From: Blautia hominis
GTDB lineage: Bacteria > Bacillota > Clostridia > Lachnospirales > Lachnospiraceae
NCBI GenBank assembly: GCA_002270465.1
Contig: NQOF01000012.1
Location: 1 to 43,187, forward strand
Direction: 5' to 3'
Length of the DNA: 43,187 nt
Below, in pieces: positions 32,047 through 40,057 of the stretch. Below the pieces are notes generated by a model that made no database searches, was not told the origin of the DNA, and saw nothing but the letters and a program-made list of their open reading frames with translations. Numbering within the stretch: the stretch's first letter is position 1; every line of letters begins with the position of its first letter. The translations under genes were made by a program, and so were the position numbers.

Positions 32047-32519
32047 TTCGACGATTATGTATTTTCCCTTTAATTACGGGATTTTTTGCTAAGCAAAGTA
32101 TAATTCGACCTCAATCTTAACTGAGTTCGTAAAAACCCTTTGTTACAAGGTCATTTAGCATTTTTACAAATCAAACCTATCACAATAAAACCTTATAAAT
32201 AAAGACATTTTAACTTGAGCATTTATTTATTATGGTTCGGAGTTTTGGGAAACGCTATGTCAGGTGTGATTCTCTCACATACCTGTACCATTATTGTATT
32301 GTATCAAAAACATAATGTAAATTATCCCCACTTTAAAAGGCACCCTTCCGAGTGCCTAACGATATGTTTTGCTCTGCCATTTGCCTAACACTTTTCCTAA
32401 CAATTAACCTTAAAATTTCTTCAATAGACTGATTTTTAAAGTTGCAGTAGGCCTATCAATACCCTTGTATTTAAAGCATTCTGGTATTTACAAACACGTC
32501 TTAACAGATATACTTCTCT
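32047..32519. other. Gene-free right end of the element
   Basis: About 470 bp without a supported gene. It holds a lone TGTATCAAAAAC half-site (32300-32311), a small stem AGGCAC/GTGCCT (32336-32357), and the right arm-type repeats CCTAACACTT and TTCCTAACA (32384-32402). Confidence 0.6.
32384..32402. repeat. Integrase arm-type repeats, right
   Basis: CCTAACACTT followed by TTCCTAACA, in the same orientation and spacing as the left pair at 27131-27150. Confidence 0.6.
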
Positions 32520-32572
32520 GTTCGGGACGCAGAGGTCGCGTGTTCGAATCACGTCGCTTCGACTTTCAGCAA
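32520..32572 (+). repeat. attR with the displaced 3' half of tRNA-Pro
   Basis: Right copy of the 53-bp direct repeat. It holds the anticodon-arm-to-acceptor part of tRNA-Pro with no 5' half, so it is not a functional tRNA. Confidence 0.92.
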
Positions 32573-32578
32573 TGGTTA

Positions 32579-32609
32579 AAAACACCGGATTTCTCGAATC
32601 CGGTGTTTT
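32579..32609 (+). terminator. Original tRNA-Pro terminator
   Basis: AAAACACCGGATT pairs with AATCCGGTGTTTT, then a T-run. It matches the stem after attL except for a few changes. Confidence 0.75.
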
Positions 32610-32650
32610 TTTATGCCTATCCCTCCGCCGCCCAACATTTTCTCAGCCTA

Positions 32651-33373
32651 TCAAAACAATCTTTTCCCATCTGAAATATTAATATCCAGCTCTTTTGCCA
32701 AGCCGGTCTGCTTGAACGGATTTACTTTTTCCACTATACCGTCACGTTTAAAAAAAGACCCTGTATTCTTGAACCAAAATGTCACATTTGCTCTTACACA
32801 TTGCTCACGGATATTGAGTACCCAGTCATAATCGCATTCCCTAGCTTCCCGGCCCGTCTCGCCTCCCACGGTTACATGATCTACACCATGAAGATATGGC
32901 GTTAGATCTATAGCCTCCAAAAGTGGCACACAGGCTATAAAACGCCGCTTTATAGGATAAGACAGAAACAACGGAAGTCTGTGATCAGCTAACTTTTGAT
33001 TCTCCACAGTACATCCAATATTCACGTTGTCATATCCCGTACCCCAATCAGGGGGAAGTGATACAAGAAAACGGTCAATCCGTTTTGTTAAGATCAAAAA
33101 GTCTATGTCTGTTCTCTCCTTGATCATAGACCAGACATCTTTACGCCATTCATCCGCTTCGGGAAGAAAAAAATCCGTTGCAAAGCAGGTTGCAAGAATC
33201 TTATTTCCTTTAATGTTGTATTCACCTTTTGCGTTCTTTCTCACAGGCCAATCGAATTTATCTGTTTTTAGGATGGTGTTTTGACCGTAACGTTTGGCGT
33301 GCGGCCCATAAAAATAGCAGTTCGTGCAGCCATCACTTATTTTGTAACAACCTGTCCAGGGTTCCCAGTTCAT
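32651..33373 (-). CDS. DUF5131 (phage Gp37/Gp68) family protein
   Basis: 240 residues. The opening MNWEPWTGCYKISDGCTNCY with three clustered cysteines, the phrase FLILTKRIDRF and the ending with WFKNTG are characteristic of DUF5131. The cysteines suggest an iron-sulfur cluster of radical-SAM-like type; the reaction is unknown. Such genes are often on phages and mobile elements, and this one lies just outside attR, so it may be a relic of an earlier insertion at the same tRNA. ATG 33373 is chosen: AAGGAG is 7 nt upstream. Confidence 0.85.
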   Translation of the reverse strand: MNWEPWTGCYKISDGCTNCYFYGPHAKRYGQNTILKTDKFDWPVRKNAKGEYNIKGNKILATCFATDFFLPEADEWRKDVWSMIKERTDIDFLILTKRIDRFLVSLPPDWGTGYDNVNIGCTVENQKLADHRLPLFLSYPIKRRFIACVPLLEAIDLTPYLHGVDHVTVGGETGREARECDYDWVLNIREQCVRANVTFWFKNTGSFFKRDGIVEKVNPFKQTGLAKELDINISDGKRLF

Positions 33374-33509
33374 ATACATTCTCCTTATTGTTGTGTTTTC
33401 TATTCGTTCCTTGCGGATATGGTATAATATATTCCCGCCTGTTATAGTAAAAATCCGACATGCTCCTTGCATAGCTTTAAGGGTTGATCATGCACCCGCC
33501 TATATAAGA

Positions 33510-34457
33510 TCAATTGAGAAGTCCCATCTGCCTGAGGATAAATATGGTAACAAACAGCGTAAATATGGAAACTATGCTGCTGAATACCACAAGCTGCCCC
33601 GCCAGTTGTTCATCCGCGCCCGCCTGCTGGGCCATAATATAGCTGGATACCGCAACCGGTGTCTGATACGCCAGAAGTGCTGCCAGCAGATCAGAATTGC
33701 GGTACCCCATTGCCACCACAATGGGGATAAAGATAAGGGGAAGCAGTACCATCTTAACTAAGATCACACATCCTGCAGTTTTCAGGTTCCCCTTTATTTT
33801 GGAAAAATCAAAATCTCCGCCCAGTATGAGAAATGCAATAGGGGTTGCCAGTTTTGCCAGATCATTCAGGGTAGTATCTGCCGCCTTGGGAAGTTTGATT
33901 CCTGACAGAGAGGCTATGATCCCCAGAACGGAGGCAAGGATCAGCGGATTTTTCAGAATACCGATGATAACTTTTTTAAGATCCCGCTCCCTCTTCCCTC
34001 CGAAAAAAGACAGGGCGATCACTGCCAGGAAGTTATACATGGGTACTAGGACCGCGCTTAAAATTGCCGCTGTGGCTGTATTGGCAGAACCATACATATT
34101 TTCCACCACTGCTACTCCGAATATCACATAATTGCTTCTGAATATCCCCTGGATCACCACTCCCTGCTGATTCTCCTTTTTCACCACCCTGGGAACAATG
34201 AGACACAAAAGTGCAAACAAAAGGAGCAGACTTCCGGCGGCAAAAATACAAAGTCCGCCCTGCATCTGTTCTCTGATATTACTCCGGTAAATATTTTTAA
34301 ACAGCATACACGGCAGAAAGACCTTGAACACAAGAGTATTTGCTTTCTTCAGCAGGTCTTTATCTGCAAGATCTGTATAGTTGGCAATCAAATAGCCTAT
34401 TACCATCAGAAAAAATAATGGCGCTATCACATTAAACGACAGTATCATATTTTCCAT
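33510..34457 (-). CDS. AEC-family (auxin efflux carrier-like) transporter
   Basis: 315 residues with about ten hydrophobic segments in two sets of five. ADKDLLKKANTLVFKVFLPCMLFKNI in the first third and TPVAVSSYIMAQQAGADEQLAGQLV near the end are typical of the AEC/MleP-like carriers, which move organic acids such as malate. The substrate is unknown. GGAGG lies before the start and a strong promoter is at 34495-34523. It lies downstream of a LacI-family gene. Confidence 0.92.
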   Translation of the reverse strand: MENMILSFNVIAPLFFLMVIGYLIANYTDLADKDLLKKANTLVFKVFLPCMLFKNIYRSNIREQMQGGLCIFAAGSLLLLFALLCLIVPRVVKKENQQGVVIQGIFRSNYVIFGVAVVENMYGSANTATAAILSAVLVPMYNFLAVIALSFFGGKRERDLKKVIIGILKNPLILASVLGIIASLSGIKLPKAADTTLNDLAKLATPIAFLILGGDFDFSKIKGNLKTAGCVILVKMVLLPLIFIPIVVAMGYRNSDLLAALLAYQTPVAVSSYIMAQQAGADEQLAGQLVVFSSIVSIFTLFVTIFILRQMGLLN

Positions 34458-34494
34458 TTCTGTGCCTCCGGGCGGTTTATCCGCATGATTGTCT

Positions 34495-34523
34495 ATTATA
34501 CTCTGTACTCTTTACTTGCGCAA
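34495..34523 (-). promoter_or_regulatory. Promoter of the AEC transporter gene
   Basis: Minus-strand TTGCGC (34518-34523) and TATAAT (34495-34500) with a 17-bp spacer, 38 bp from the start codon. Confidence 0.7.
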
Positions 34524-34623
34524 TTCCCTTCCGACACAGATGATAGCTTTCCTATTCAACTGTCCATTCCCCCTTTTACCTTATTTAACTCTTTTTTTAC
34601 TTTTATGGAAAAGCACATAAAAA

Positions 34624-34652
34624 CAGAGGCCTGAATCCATCATTCAAGCCTC
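34624..34652 (-). terminator. Terminator of the LacI-family gene
   Basis: AGAGGCTTGAAT pairs with ATTCAGGCCTCT, then GTTTTTATG on the minus strand. The ascending arm overlaps the last codons and stop of the gene. Confidence 0.75.
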
Positions 34653-35662
34653 TTAACACTTTCCCTCTCACTTAAACCGGAAGGTATCGCTATCTTCATC
34701 GGCGGTACCCTGCTTTCCAGCAGCTCTCTCCTTAAAAGTCTTACCGCTTCCAGAGCCATCTCCTCCAAATGAATACTGATACTTGAAAGCTGTGGCTGCA
34801 TCAGTGTTGCCAGCACGGTGTCATTATAGCTTAAAATGCTGAAATCCTCAGGCACCCGGTATCCCAACTGCTGAATCCCCTGCATCACGCCAATGGCGGC
34901 AGCCTCATTGAAGGTAAAAAACGCCGTTGCAGGGTTCTTTTCCTCCTTCAGGTAAGCAATTATCTTTTCCAGTACAGCGGATGCCTCTCTGTCTGTATCA
35001 ACAAAAACCGCCTTTAAATCTTTCCTGTAATACTTCATGTATTCCTCAAATATTTTTCTGCGCTTCTCCGGCGCATCACAGCCCAAAGAATCCGGGGACA
35101 TTACAGGCCCCACAAAGGCAATGGTTTTGTGGCCCATCCCGGCCAGATAGTCCACTCCCTGATGGATCCCCACCTGAAAATTTGGCACCACAGAACTGAA
35201 TCTCTCCTCATAGGGAGAGGAATCCAGGAATACGATCTGATTCGACCACTGTTCCATGGCATGGACCTGTGCCTCATCAAACTGTCCCACAGCTATCACG
35301 CCGTTCAGCCCTGACTGGCTGTTGCTCTTATAGCAGCCCTCCTCCTCATCATACTGAAGGGTAACTGTCTCAAATCCCTCTTCAAAACAACACTTATCCA
35401 GGCTGCTTTTCAGGTAAAGATAATAAGGGTCATCCAGCTTCATCCGGGAGTCCATCATTTCAATAATTCCGATTCTGAGCTGGGCCGCTTTCCTGCGGCT
35501 GCTCCTGACACTCTTACTTTCGTAGTCCAGCTTGCCGGCTACCCTCAGTATCTCTTCTCTGGTGCTGTCCGTCACACTGAGGGAAGCATCATGATTCAGC
35601 ACTCTGGAAATCGTAGCTATGGAATAACCGGTCAGCTCAGAGATTTCTTTTAGTGTAGCCAT
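34640..35662 (-). CDS. LacI/GalR-family transcriptional regulator
   Basis: 340 residues: N-terminal HTH (TLKEISELTGYSIATISRVLNHD) and a sugar-binding-like domain ending in IPSGLSERESVKRLE. GGAG lies 8 nt before the ATG at 35662; a GTG three codons upstream is closer to it than ideal. The AEC transporter gene downstream has its own promoter. A dyad TAACTGTTCAG-N12-CTGAATAGTTA at about 35696-35729 in its upstream region may be an auto-operator. Confidence 0.92.
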   Translation of the reverse strand: MATLKEISELTGYSIATISRVLNHDASLSVTDSTREEILRVAGKLDYESKSVRSSRRKAAQLRIGIIEMMDSRMKLDDPYYLYLKSSLDKCCFEEGFETVTLQYDEEEGCYKSNSQSGLNGVIAVGQFDEAQVHAMEQWSNQIVFLDSSPYEERFSSVVPNFQVGIHQGVDYLAGMGHKTIAFVGPVMSPDSLGCDAPEKRRKIFEEYMKYYRKDLKAVFVDTDREASAVLEKIIAYLKEEKNPATAFFTFNEAAAIGVMQGIQQLGYRVPEDFSILSYNDTVLATLMQPQLSSISIHLEEMALEAVRLLRRELLESRVPPMKIAIPSGLSERESVKRLE

Positions 35663-35695
35663 ATCACTCACTCCGCTTATCTTCTCGTAGTCTGT

Positions 35696-35729
35696 AACTG
35701 TTCAGTGTCTTGGTCTGCTGAATAGTTAT
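35696..35729. promoter_or_regulatory. Dyad upstream of the LacI-family gene
   Basis: TAACTGTTCAG and CTGAATAGTTA form an imperfect inverted repeat (one mismatch in 11) with a 12-nt spacer. Its arms resemble the terminal repeats of the dispersed element at 35871-36009, so it could equally be a remnant of that family. Confidence 0.4.
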
Positions 35730-35870
35730 TATAATTTTACTTGTTTTGCCTCTGTCTTTTACTTAATATAAATCATATCATTTTTATCTTTTATTTACAA
35801 GAAAATACTGGAAGAACCGTACGGATCCCTATACGGAATGTGGCGGCCTGCTAATTTAACTGTTTCATGA

Positions 35871-36009
35871 TACTGTTCACAGGCCACTGTACCGGGAGGA
35901 GTTTTCATGCCGGAAGCATGAAAATCCCGAGGCAGCCAGCGCGATATGGGGCAGAATGTTCCATATCTGTGCATCGCGAAGCGTGTTACTGGACACGTCG
36001 TGAACAGTA
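35871..36009. repeat. 139-bp structured dispersed repeat, copy 2
   Basis: Perfect terminal inverted repeat TACTGTTCAC/GTGAACAGTA. The core from GGCAGCCAGCGCGATATGGG to GCGAAGCGTGTTACTG matches copy 1 at 22714-22853 with few changes, while the left half contains a different stem, GTTTTCATGC/GCATGAAAAT. The remaining bases of 35663-36153 show only the dyad above and a possible TATAAT at 36073-36078 before the methylase gene. Confidence 0.85.
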
Positions 36010-36153
36010 ACATTTCATGGCACCATAATACCCGGAAGGGATATTTCTGTAGCGCAATAAAACCCTTCATGCTATAATAAGTCCAAAACGTAACAGTGCA
36101 GACAGTTGAACTGTTACTCCAAAACAACAGAGCCCAAAAAAAAGGAGACCGTT

Positions 36154-37533
36154 ATGATCGAACAACTCCCCAAAGCTTTCCTCTCCCGTATGGAGGATAT
36201 GCTTCAGGATGAATATACTGCATTTTTAAAAAGCTATGAAAATCCACGGCATTTTGGCCTCAGAGTCAATACCCTGAAAATATCCGTGGAGGAATTTCTA
36301 AAAATCAGCCCTTTCTCCCTGACACCTGTGCCCTGGACCAGAAACGGCTTTTACTATGAGGAAACAGACCATCCGGCAAAACATCCCTACTATGCAGCCG
36401 GCCTGTATTATCTGCAGGAACCCAGTGCAATGGCTCCTGCTGCCCTCCTTCCGGTCACACCCGGAGACTATGTGCTGGACCTCTGTGCCGCCCCGGGGGG
36501 AAAGGCCACAGAGCTTGGCGCCGGACTGGAACATAAAGGTATGCTGGTTGCCAATGATATCAGCAGTTCACGGGCCAAAGCCCTGCAGCGAAATATAGAG
36601 CTGTGCGGAATCCCAAATTCTTTTATCACCAATGAAGTCCCCGCGTCTCTGGCAAAAGCCATGCCGGAGTTTTTTGATAAGATACTGGTGGATGCCCCCT
36701 GCTCCGGGGAGGGAATGTTTAGAAAAGAACCTGCCGTAGCCAAGACTTGGGACGAGACAAGGCCTGCATTTTTTGCCAAACTCCAGCGGGAATGTGTCTC
36801 GTCTGCCATTTCCATGCTAAAGCCCGGAGGGCTGATGCTGTATTCTACCTGCACCTTTTCCCCCGTTGAAAATGAAGGAACCATTTCCTTTATCCTGGAG
36901 GAATATCCGGAAATGGAGCTTTTAGAGACGGATAGTTATAAAGGGTTTTCCAAAGGCAATCCTGCATGGGGAAATGGAGATCCTGAGCTCACCAAATGCC
37001 TCCGCATCTTCCCTCACAGAATGGATGGGGAGGGACATTTCATGGCCCTCATGAGAAAAAAAGGCAGTTCCGGGCAGACTTTATCAGATTTCAGAACAAA
37101 ACCTGATAAAGAAGCCCAAAAACTGCTGACTGAATTTTTCGCCGGAATGGACATTCCCTTTCCCGCGGACCGAATAGAAGTGCGCAGCAGCAATGTCTAC
37201 TGCCTGCCCCCTGCGGACAACCACTTTAAGGGCATCCGCTTTCTCAGAAACGGACTGTTTCTGGGGGAATTAAAGAAAAACCGTTTTGAGCCGTCCCAGC
37301 CTCTGGCCCTGGCCCTTAAAGCAGGTCAATTCCCTTCACGCCTCTGCCTTTCCCCACAGGATGAGCGCATCGGACGTTACCTGAAGGGTGAAACTCTCCT
37401 GGTGGAAAAAGGTGAATGCACAAAGGATAAAGGATGGCAGCTGATCTGCGTGGACGACTTTCCTCTTGGATTCGGAAAACTGGTAAACGGTACATTAAAA
37501 AATAAATATCCTGCCGGATGGCGTATCCATTAA
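36154..37533 (+). CDS. RsmF/NSUN-type rRNA cytosine-C5 methyltransferase
   Basis: 459 residues. S-adenosylmethionine-dependent 5-methylcytosine methylase of rRNA. Visible motifs: VLDLCAAPGGKATEL (SAM binding), DAPCSGEGMFRKEP (motif IV Cys) and YSTCTFSPVENE (motif VI catalytic Cys). The last 150 residues are the RsmF-type C-terminal extension with a PUA-like part (FKGIRFLRNGLFLGELKKNRFEPSQPLALAL). AAGGAG is before ATG 36154. The stop overlaps the stop region of the converging His-rich protein gene by 4 bp. Confidence 0.93.
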   Translation: MIEQLPKAFLSRMEDMLQDEYTAFLKSYENPRHFGLRVNTLKISVEEFLKISPFSLTPVPWTRNGFYYEETDHPAKHPYYAAGLYYLQEPSAMAPAALLPVTPGDYVLDLCAAPGGKATELGAGLEHKGMLVANDISSSRAKALQRNIELCGIPNSFITNEVPASLAKAMPEFFDKILVDAPCSGEGMFRKEPAVAKTWDETRPAFFAKLQRECVSSAISMLKPGGLMLYSTCTFSPVENEGTISFILEEYPEMELLETDSYKGFSKGNPAWGNGDPELTKCLRIFPHRMDGEGHFMALMRKKGSSGQTLSDFRTKPDKEAQKLLTEFFAGMDIPFPADRIEVRSSNVYCLPPADNHFKGIRFLRNGLFLGELKKNRFEPSQPLALALKAGQFPSRLCLSPQDERIGRYLKGETLLVEKGECTKDKGWQLICVDDFPLGFGKLVNGTLKNKYPAGWRIH

Positions 37534-38144
37534 CTCTCATGGAGCTGCCTGTCCATGTCCCTGAACATATCCCGGACCAGACAGCGCAGTTCCTCTTCTT
37601 TTACACAGAATACAATAGCAGCCGTATATAAGGTCAGTTCCGGCAGTTCTGATGCCTTTTTCATCACTGTTTTGTCTGTAAGGGAGTACATTTCCACATA
37701 CTGTACCCCCACTGATGTCTTAATATGACCGATTATGCCGCCACGGCTGTCTATCTCACCGGCCAGTGCTTCCATATACCTGACAAGCAGTTCTCCCGCC
37801 CGCTCCCGGTCTGCCGCTGTGTGGTACTCCGCCGAGACCACCACAGCACTGTCCTGGAGCTGGGATGTCACATATAATTTTTCTCTTTTCTGTGTGCAGG
37901 AAGGGCATTCACATGCCTCACCATCACGATGTTCATGCACATGGATATGATGCGCCTCATGTACATGCGCATGTCCGCATCCATGATGCTCCTGCTCTGC
38001 ATGTTCATGTCCGCATCCATGATACTCCTCTGCATGTTCATCCCCGCATCCATGATGCCCCTCGTCTTCCTGTTCCTCTCCGCATCTTGGCAGATTCTCC
38101 TGCGCATCCCCGGACACCTGCAAAGTCTTCTCCTCTTTATCCAT
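37530..38144 (-). CDS. His-rich metal-binding partner of the COG0523 GTPase
   Basis: 204 residues. Residues 24-75 are extremely rich in His, Cys and Glu (repeats such as HGCGHEHAEQEHHGCGHAH), followed by CECPSC; this is a metal-binding stretch. The C-terminal 115 residues form an alpha/beta domain without a name I recognise. The start overlaps the end of the GTPase gene by 8 bp. COG0523 proteins often carry a His-rich linker and a CobW C-terminal domain in the same chain; here those functions seem to be on a separate polypeptide. Likely a zinc, cobalt or nickel buffer. Confidence 0.75.
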   Translation of the reverse strand: MDKEEKTLQVSGDAQENLPRCGEEQEDEGHHGCGDEHAEEYHGCGHEHAEQEHHGCGHAHVHEAHHIHVHEHRDGEACECPSCTQKREKLYVTSQLQDSAVVVSAEYHTAADRERAGELLVRYMEALAGEIDSRGGIIGHIKTSVGVQYVEMYSLTDKTVMKKASELPELTLYTAAIVFCVKEEELRCLVRDMFRDMDRQLHES

Positions 38145-38748
38145 GGTCCATCACTCCCAACACAACATCCCACACATGTTCATCCACATGGCCTACTGCC
38201 GTGGTGGCAATCCGCGCAGCGGCCGGGTTCATCTCCTCAATATCCTTCTCCACCTCGCGGAGTATATCCTCTGTCACCAGATCCGCCTTATTCATAAGGA
38301 CCACATCAGCCCGTTCTGTCTGCCCCAGGAGAAGTTCCCGCATGGCATGCAAAAGCCGTTTCCATCTGGATACATCCACCACCGTACACACCCGTGATTC
38401 CATTCCGATCCCCGCTGCCAAGTTGTCCTGGATCAAACCCGGATATGCCAGGCCTGTTGTCTCCACGATCAGCCAGTCAGGGGCATATTCCTTCTCAATC
38501 TCATAGGCCGCGGAAACCAGCTCTCCGGCCAGGGTACAGCAGGCACAGCCGTTAAAGAGATTTTCCACATTAAATCCATTTCCCCTGAGAAGCTTGTCAT
38601 CAATCCCTTCCCTGCCCACCTCATTTTCCAGGATCACCACCTTATAGGCACTGCCTGACCCGGAACTGTCCACCAGATACCGTGCCATCTGAAGAAGGAG
38701 GGTCGTCTTACCAGAGCCCAGAAAACCGCCTAATATCAATACCTTCAT
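38137..38748 (-). CDS. CobW/COG0523-family metallochaperone GTPase, G domain only
   Basis: 203 residues. P-loop GGFLGSGKTT (residues 7-16), the hallmark metal-binding motif GCACC (CxCC, Cys 68, 70 and 71), switch-type ETTGLAYP and base-recognition NKADLV. It lacks the CobW C-terminal domain and ends after the G domain. G3E GTPases of this group deliver metals (Zn, Co or others) to target enzymes. The only target-like neighbour is the zinc-site methyltransferase encoded 22 bp upstream. ATG 38748 has only a weak ribosome binding site (GAAGAAGTG) and may depend on coupling. Confidence 0.88.
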   Translation of the reverse strand: MKVLILGGFLGSGKTTLLLQMARYLVDSSGSGSAYKVVILENEVGREGIDDKLLRGNGFNVENLFNGCACCTLAGELVSAAYEIEKEYAPDWLIVETTGLAYPGLIQDNLAAGIGMESRVCTVVDVSRWKRLLHAMRELLLGQTERADVVLMNKADLVTEDILREVEKDIEEMNPAAARIATTAVGHVDEHVWDVVLGVMDHG

Positions 38749-38770
38749 AATCTTATCACTTCTTCCCGCA

Positions 38771-39805
38771 TCACTTTTTATAAAACTTATCTCCATAACG
38801 GAACACTTCATCAAACAATACTGCATTTTTTCTAATGACTTCCGGGTCATCAATGGCTCCCAGATATCCGCCGCACCAGCAGAAACCGCCCCCGGGTGCC
38901 AGCCTGTCCATGGTATCCCGCACTGCCTGGCGTATCTCTTCTTCCGTCACATTTGGGTCTGCCAGATGGTCACGGGGATCGAATCCACCCATAATGACCA
39001 GCTTGTTTCCGTATTTTTCTTTGATGCCTGTCAGATCATTGCACGTCTGTGCAGGGTCCCAGGCATTAACGCCGATTGAAAGCCAGTCCTCTATAAACGG
39101 TTCCGCCTTACCACAGTTGTGCATGGTAATGGGGATTCCCAGGTCACGTCCGAATTTGGCCTGCCTGTCATGGAAAGGCAGTACCAGATCATGGTACATC
39201 TGCTTGGAAATGAAGGGCGCCCTCCATGCGGCAGTATCATCCATCATGGTCAGCACATCAGGCTTTACATATCCAATGATCTGCCGTGTGGTCTCTGTGT
39301 AAAAGTCACACATGTAATCAAACAGCGCGTACACCTCCTCCGGTTCCTCAGCCATGGCGCAGAGCCCCTCCGTAAATCCCATAAATGCCATCAGATTCTG
39401 GAAGTATCCCACGTGAAGGTTCAGGGCAATGGCCGTATCTTCCCGGTTTACCCCCTGACGGTAAAAACCTTCCAACTGCTTTTTAGCCATGGCCTCCCAG
39501 TCCACCCCTTCCAGGGAAGGCGCTTTGATAACATCTCTCCACTTTGTAATGTCATCCAATATAAATTCACCGGGCTTAGGAAGCAGCGCGTTTCCTGTCT
39601 CCCTGGTAGGAACATAGGTGACACCCCAGCAGTCCTTGCCGCCCCCCTGAAAACGGAAATACGCCACGATCTCAGGTTCCAGCATACAGGATGTGCAAGG
39701 CCTTGTCATATTGGGCATAGGGCCAAAACTGTAGGTGGGCACCCACTCCGGCTGTTCCCCGCGCAGAGTCATAAGATAATTTGTTTTTTCTGTCATTTTT
39801 GCCAT
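38771..39805 (-). CDS. Uroporphyrinogen decarboxylase-like methyltransferase
   Basis: 344 residues of the URO-D superfamily. It carries the zinc motif of MtaA/CmuA-type corrinoid methyltransferases: H229 and C231 in TMHNCGK plus C309/C311 in GGFCWCGGY. This argues against heme synthesis and for transfer of a methyl group between a corrinoid protein and a thiol or tetrahydrofolate acceptor. The corrinoid protein is not encoded nearby. AAGGAGG precedes ATG 39805. The operon with a CobW-type GTPase and a His-rich protein suggests dedicated metal supply. Confidence 0.85.
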   Translation of the reverse strand: MAKMTEKTNYLMTLRGEQPEWVPTYSFGPMPNMTRPCTSCMLEPEIVAYFRFQGGGKDCWGVTYVPTRETGNALLPKPGEFILDDITKWRDVIKAPSLEGVDWEAMAKKQLEGFYRQGVNREDTAIALNLHVGYFQNLMAFMGFTEGLCAMAEEPEEVYALFDYMCDFYTETTRQIIGYVKPDVLTMMDDTAAWRAPFISKQMYHDLVLPFHDRQAKFGRDLGIPITMHNCGKAEPFIEDWLSIGVNAWDPAQTCNDLTGIKEKYGNKLVIMGGFDPRDHLADPNVTEEEIRQAVRDTMDRLAPGGGFCWCGGYLGAIDDPEVIRKNAVLFDEVFRYGDKFYKK

Positions 39806-39831
39806 ATTGTATCCTCCTTCTTGCAAACAGA

Positions 39832-39970
39832 TGCTGTCCGGCACGATATTTACGCTTCAGCCCGGACAGAACCATGGATTCTTATGATTCTATTGTAACT
39901 TTTCCCACCTTCCCGCACTATGTCTGCGGGGTACAAAAATTGACTTTCTGTTTCCCTCACTTTTGTACCC
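39832..39970 (-). promoter_or_regulatory. Structured leader/operator region of the methyltransferase operon
   Basis: Three stems lie upstream of the operon: CTGTCCGG/CCGGACAG (39832-39868), CCCGCA/TGCGGG (39913-39930), and a perfect 10-bp inverted repeat GGGTACAAAA/TTTTGTACCC (39929-39938, 39961-39970). No known riboswitch consensus (for instance the cobalamin box) was recognised and no good promoter was found. The remainder up to 40058 shows nothing else. Confidence 0.45.
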
Positions 39971-40057
39971 TGCATTTCCTTTTTTACACAATACATGCTA
40001 ATCTGACAGTCTTGTTTCTTGCCGGATGGAGCACTTGCGGCCAGGCCCCCCTGTTCA

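Larger units (their letters stand above)
27014..32572. mobile_element. 5.5-kb integrative element in tRNA-Pro
   Basis: A 53-bp perfect direct repeat (27014-27066 and 32520-32572), running from the anticodon arm past the 3' end of tRNA-Pro, bounds the element; the repeat unit is 5506 bp. Inside are, from left: tyrosine integrase, excisionase-like protein, gpII-like Rep, serine resolvase, XRE repressor, a small membrane protein and a divergent HTH protein. The DNA is clearly more A+T-rich than the flanks, a sign of transfer. No relaxase, coat, Zot-type ATPase or resistance gene was found. Confidence 0.9.

Noticed and set aside
32651-33373. DUF5131 gene as cargo of the integrative element
   Set aside because: It lies outside attR and past the original tRNA terminator, so it is not within the element as bounded by the direct repeats.
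35795-36127. Minus-strand frame of 110 codons over the dispersed repeat
   Set aside because: The frame is not conserved in the other copy of the repeat, which argues for structure rather than coding.
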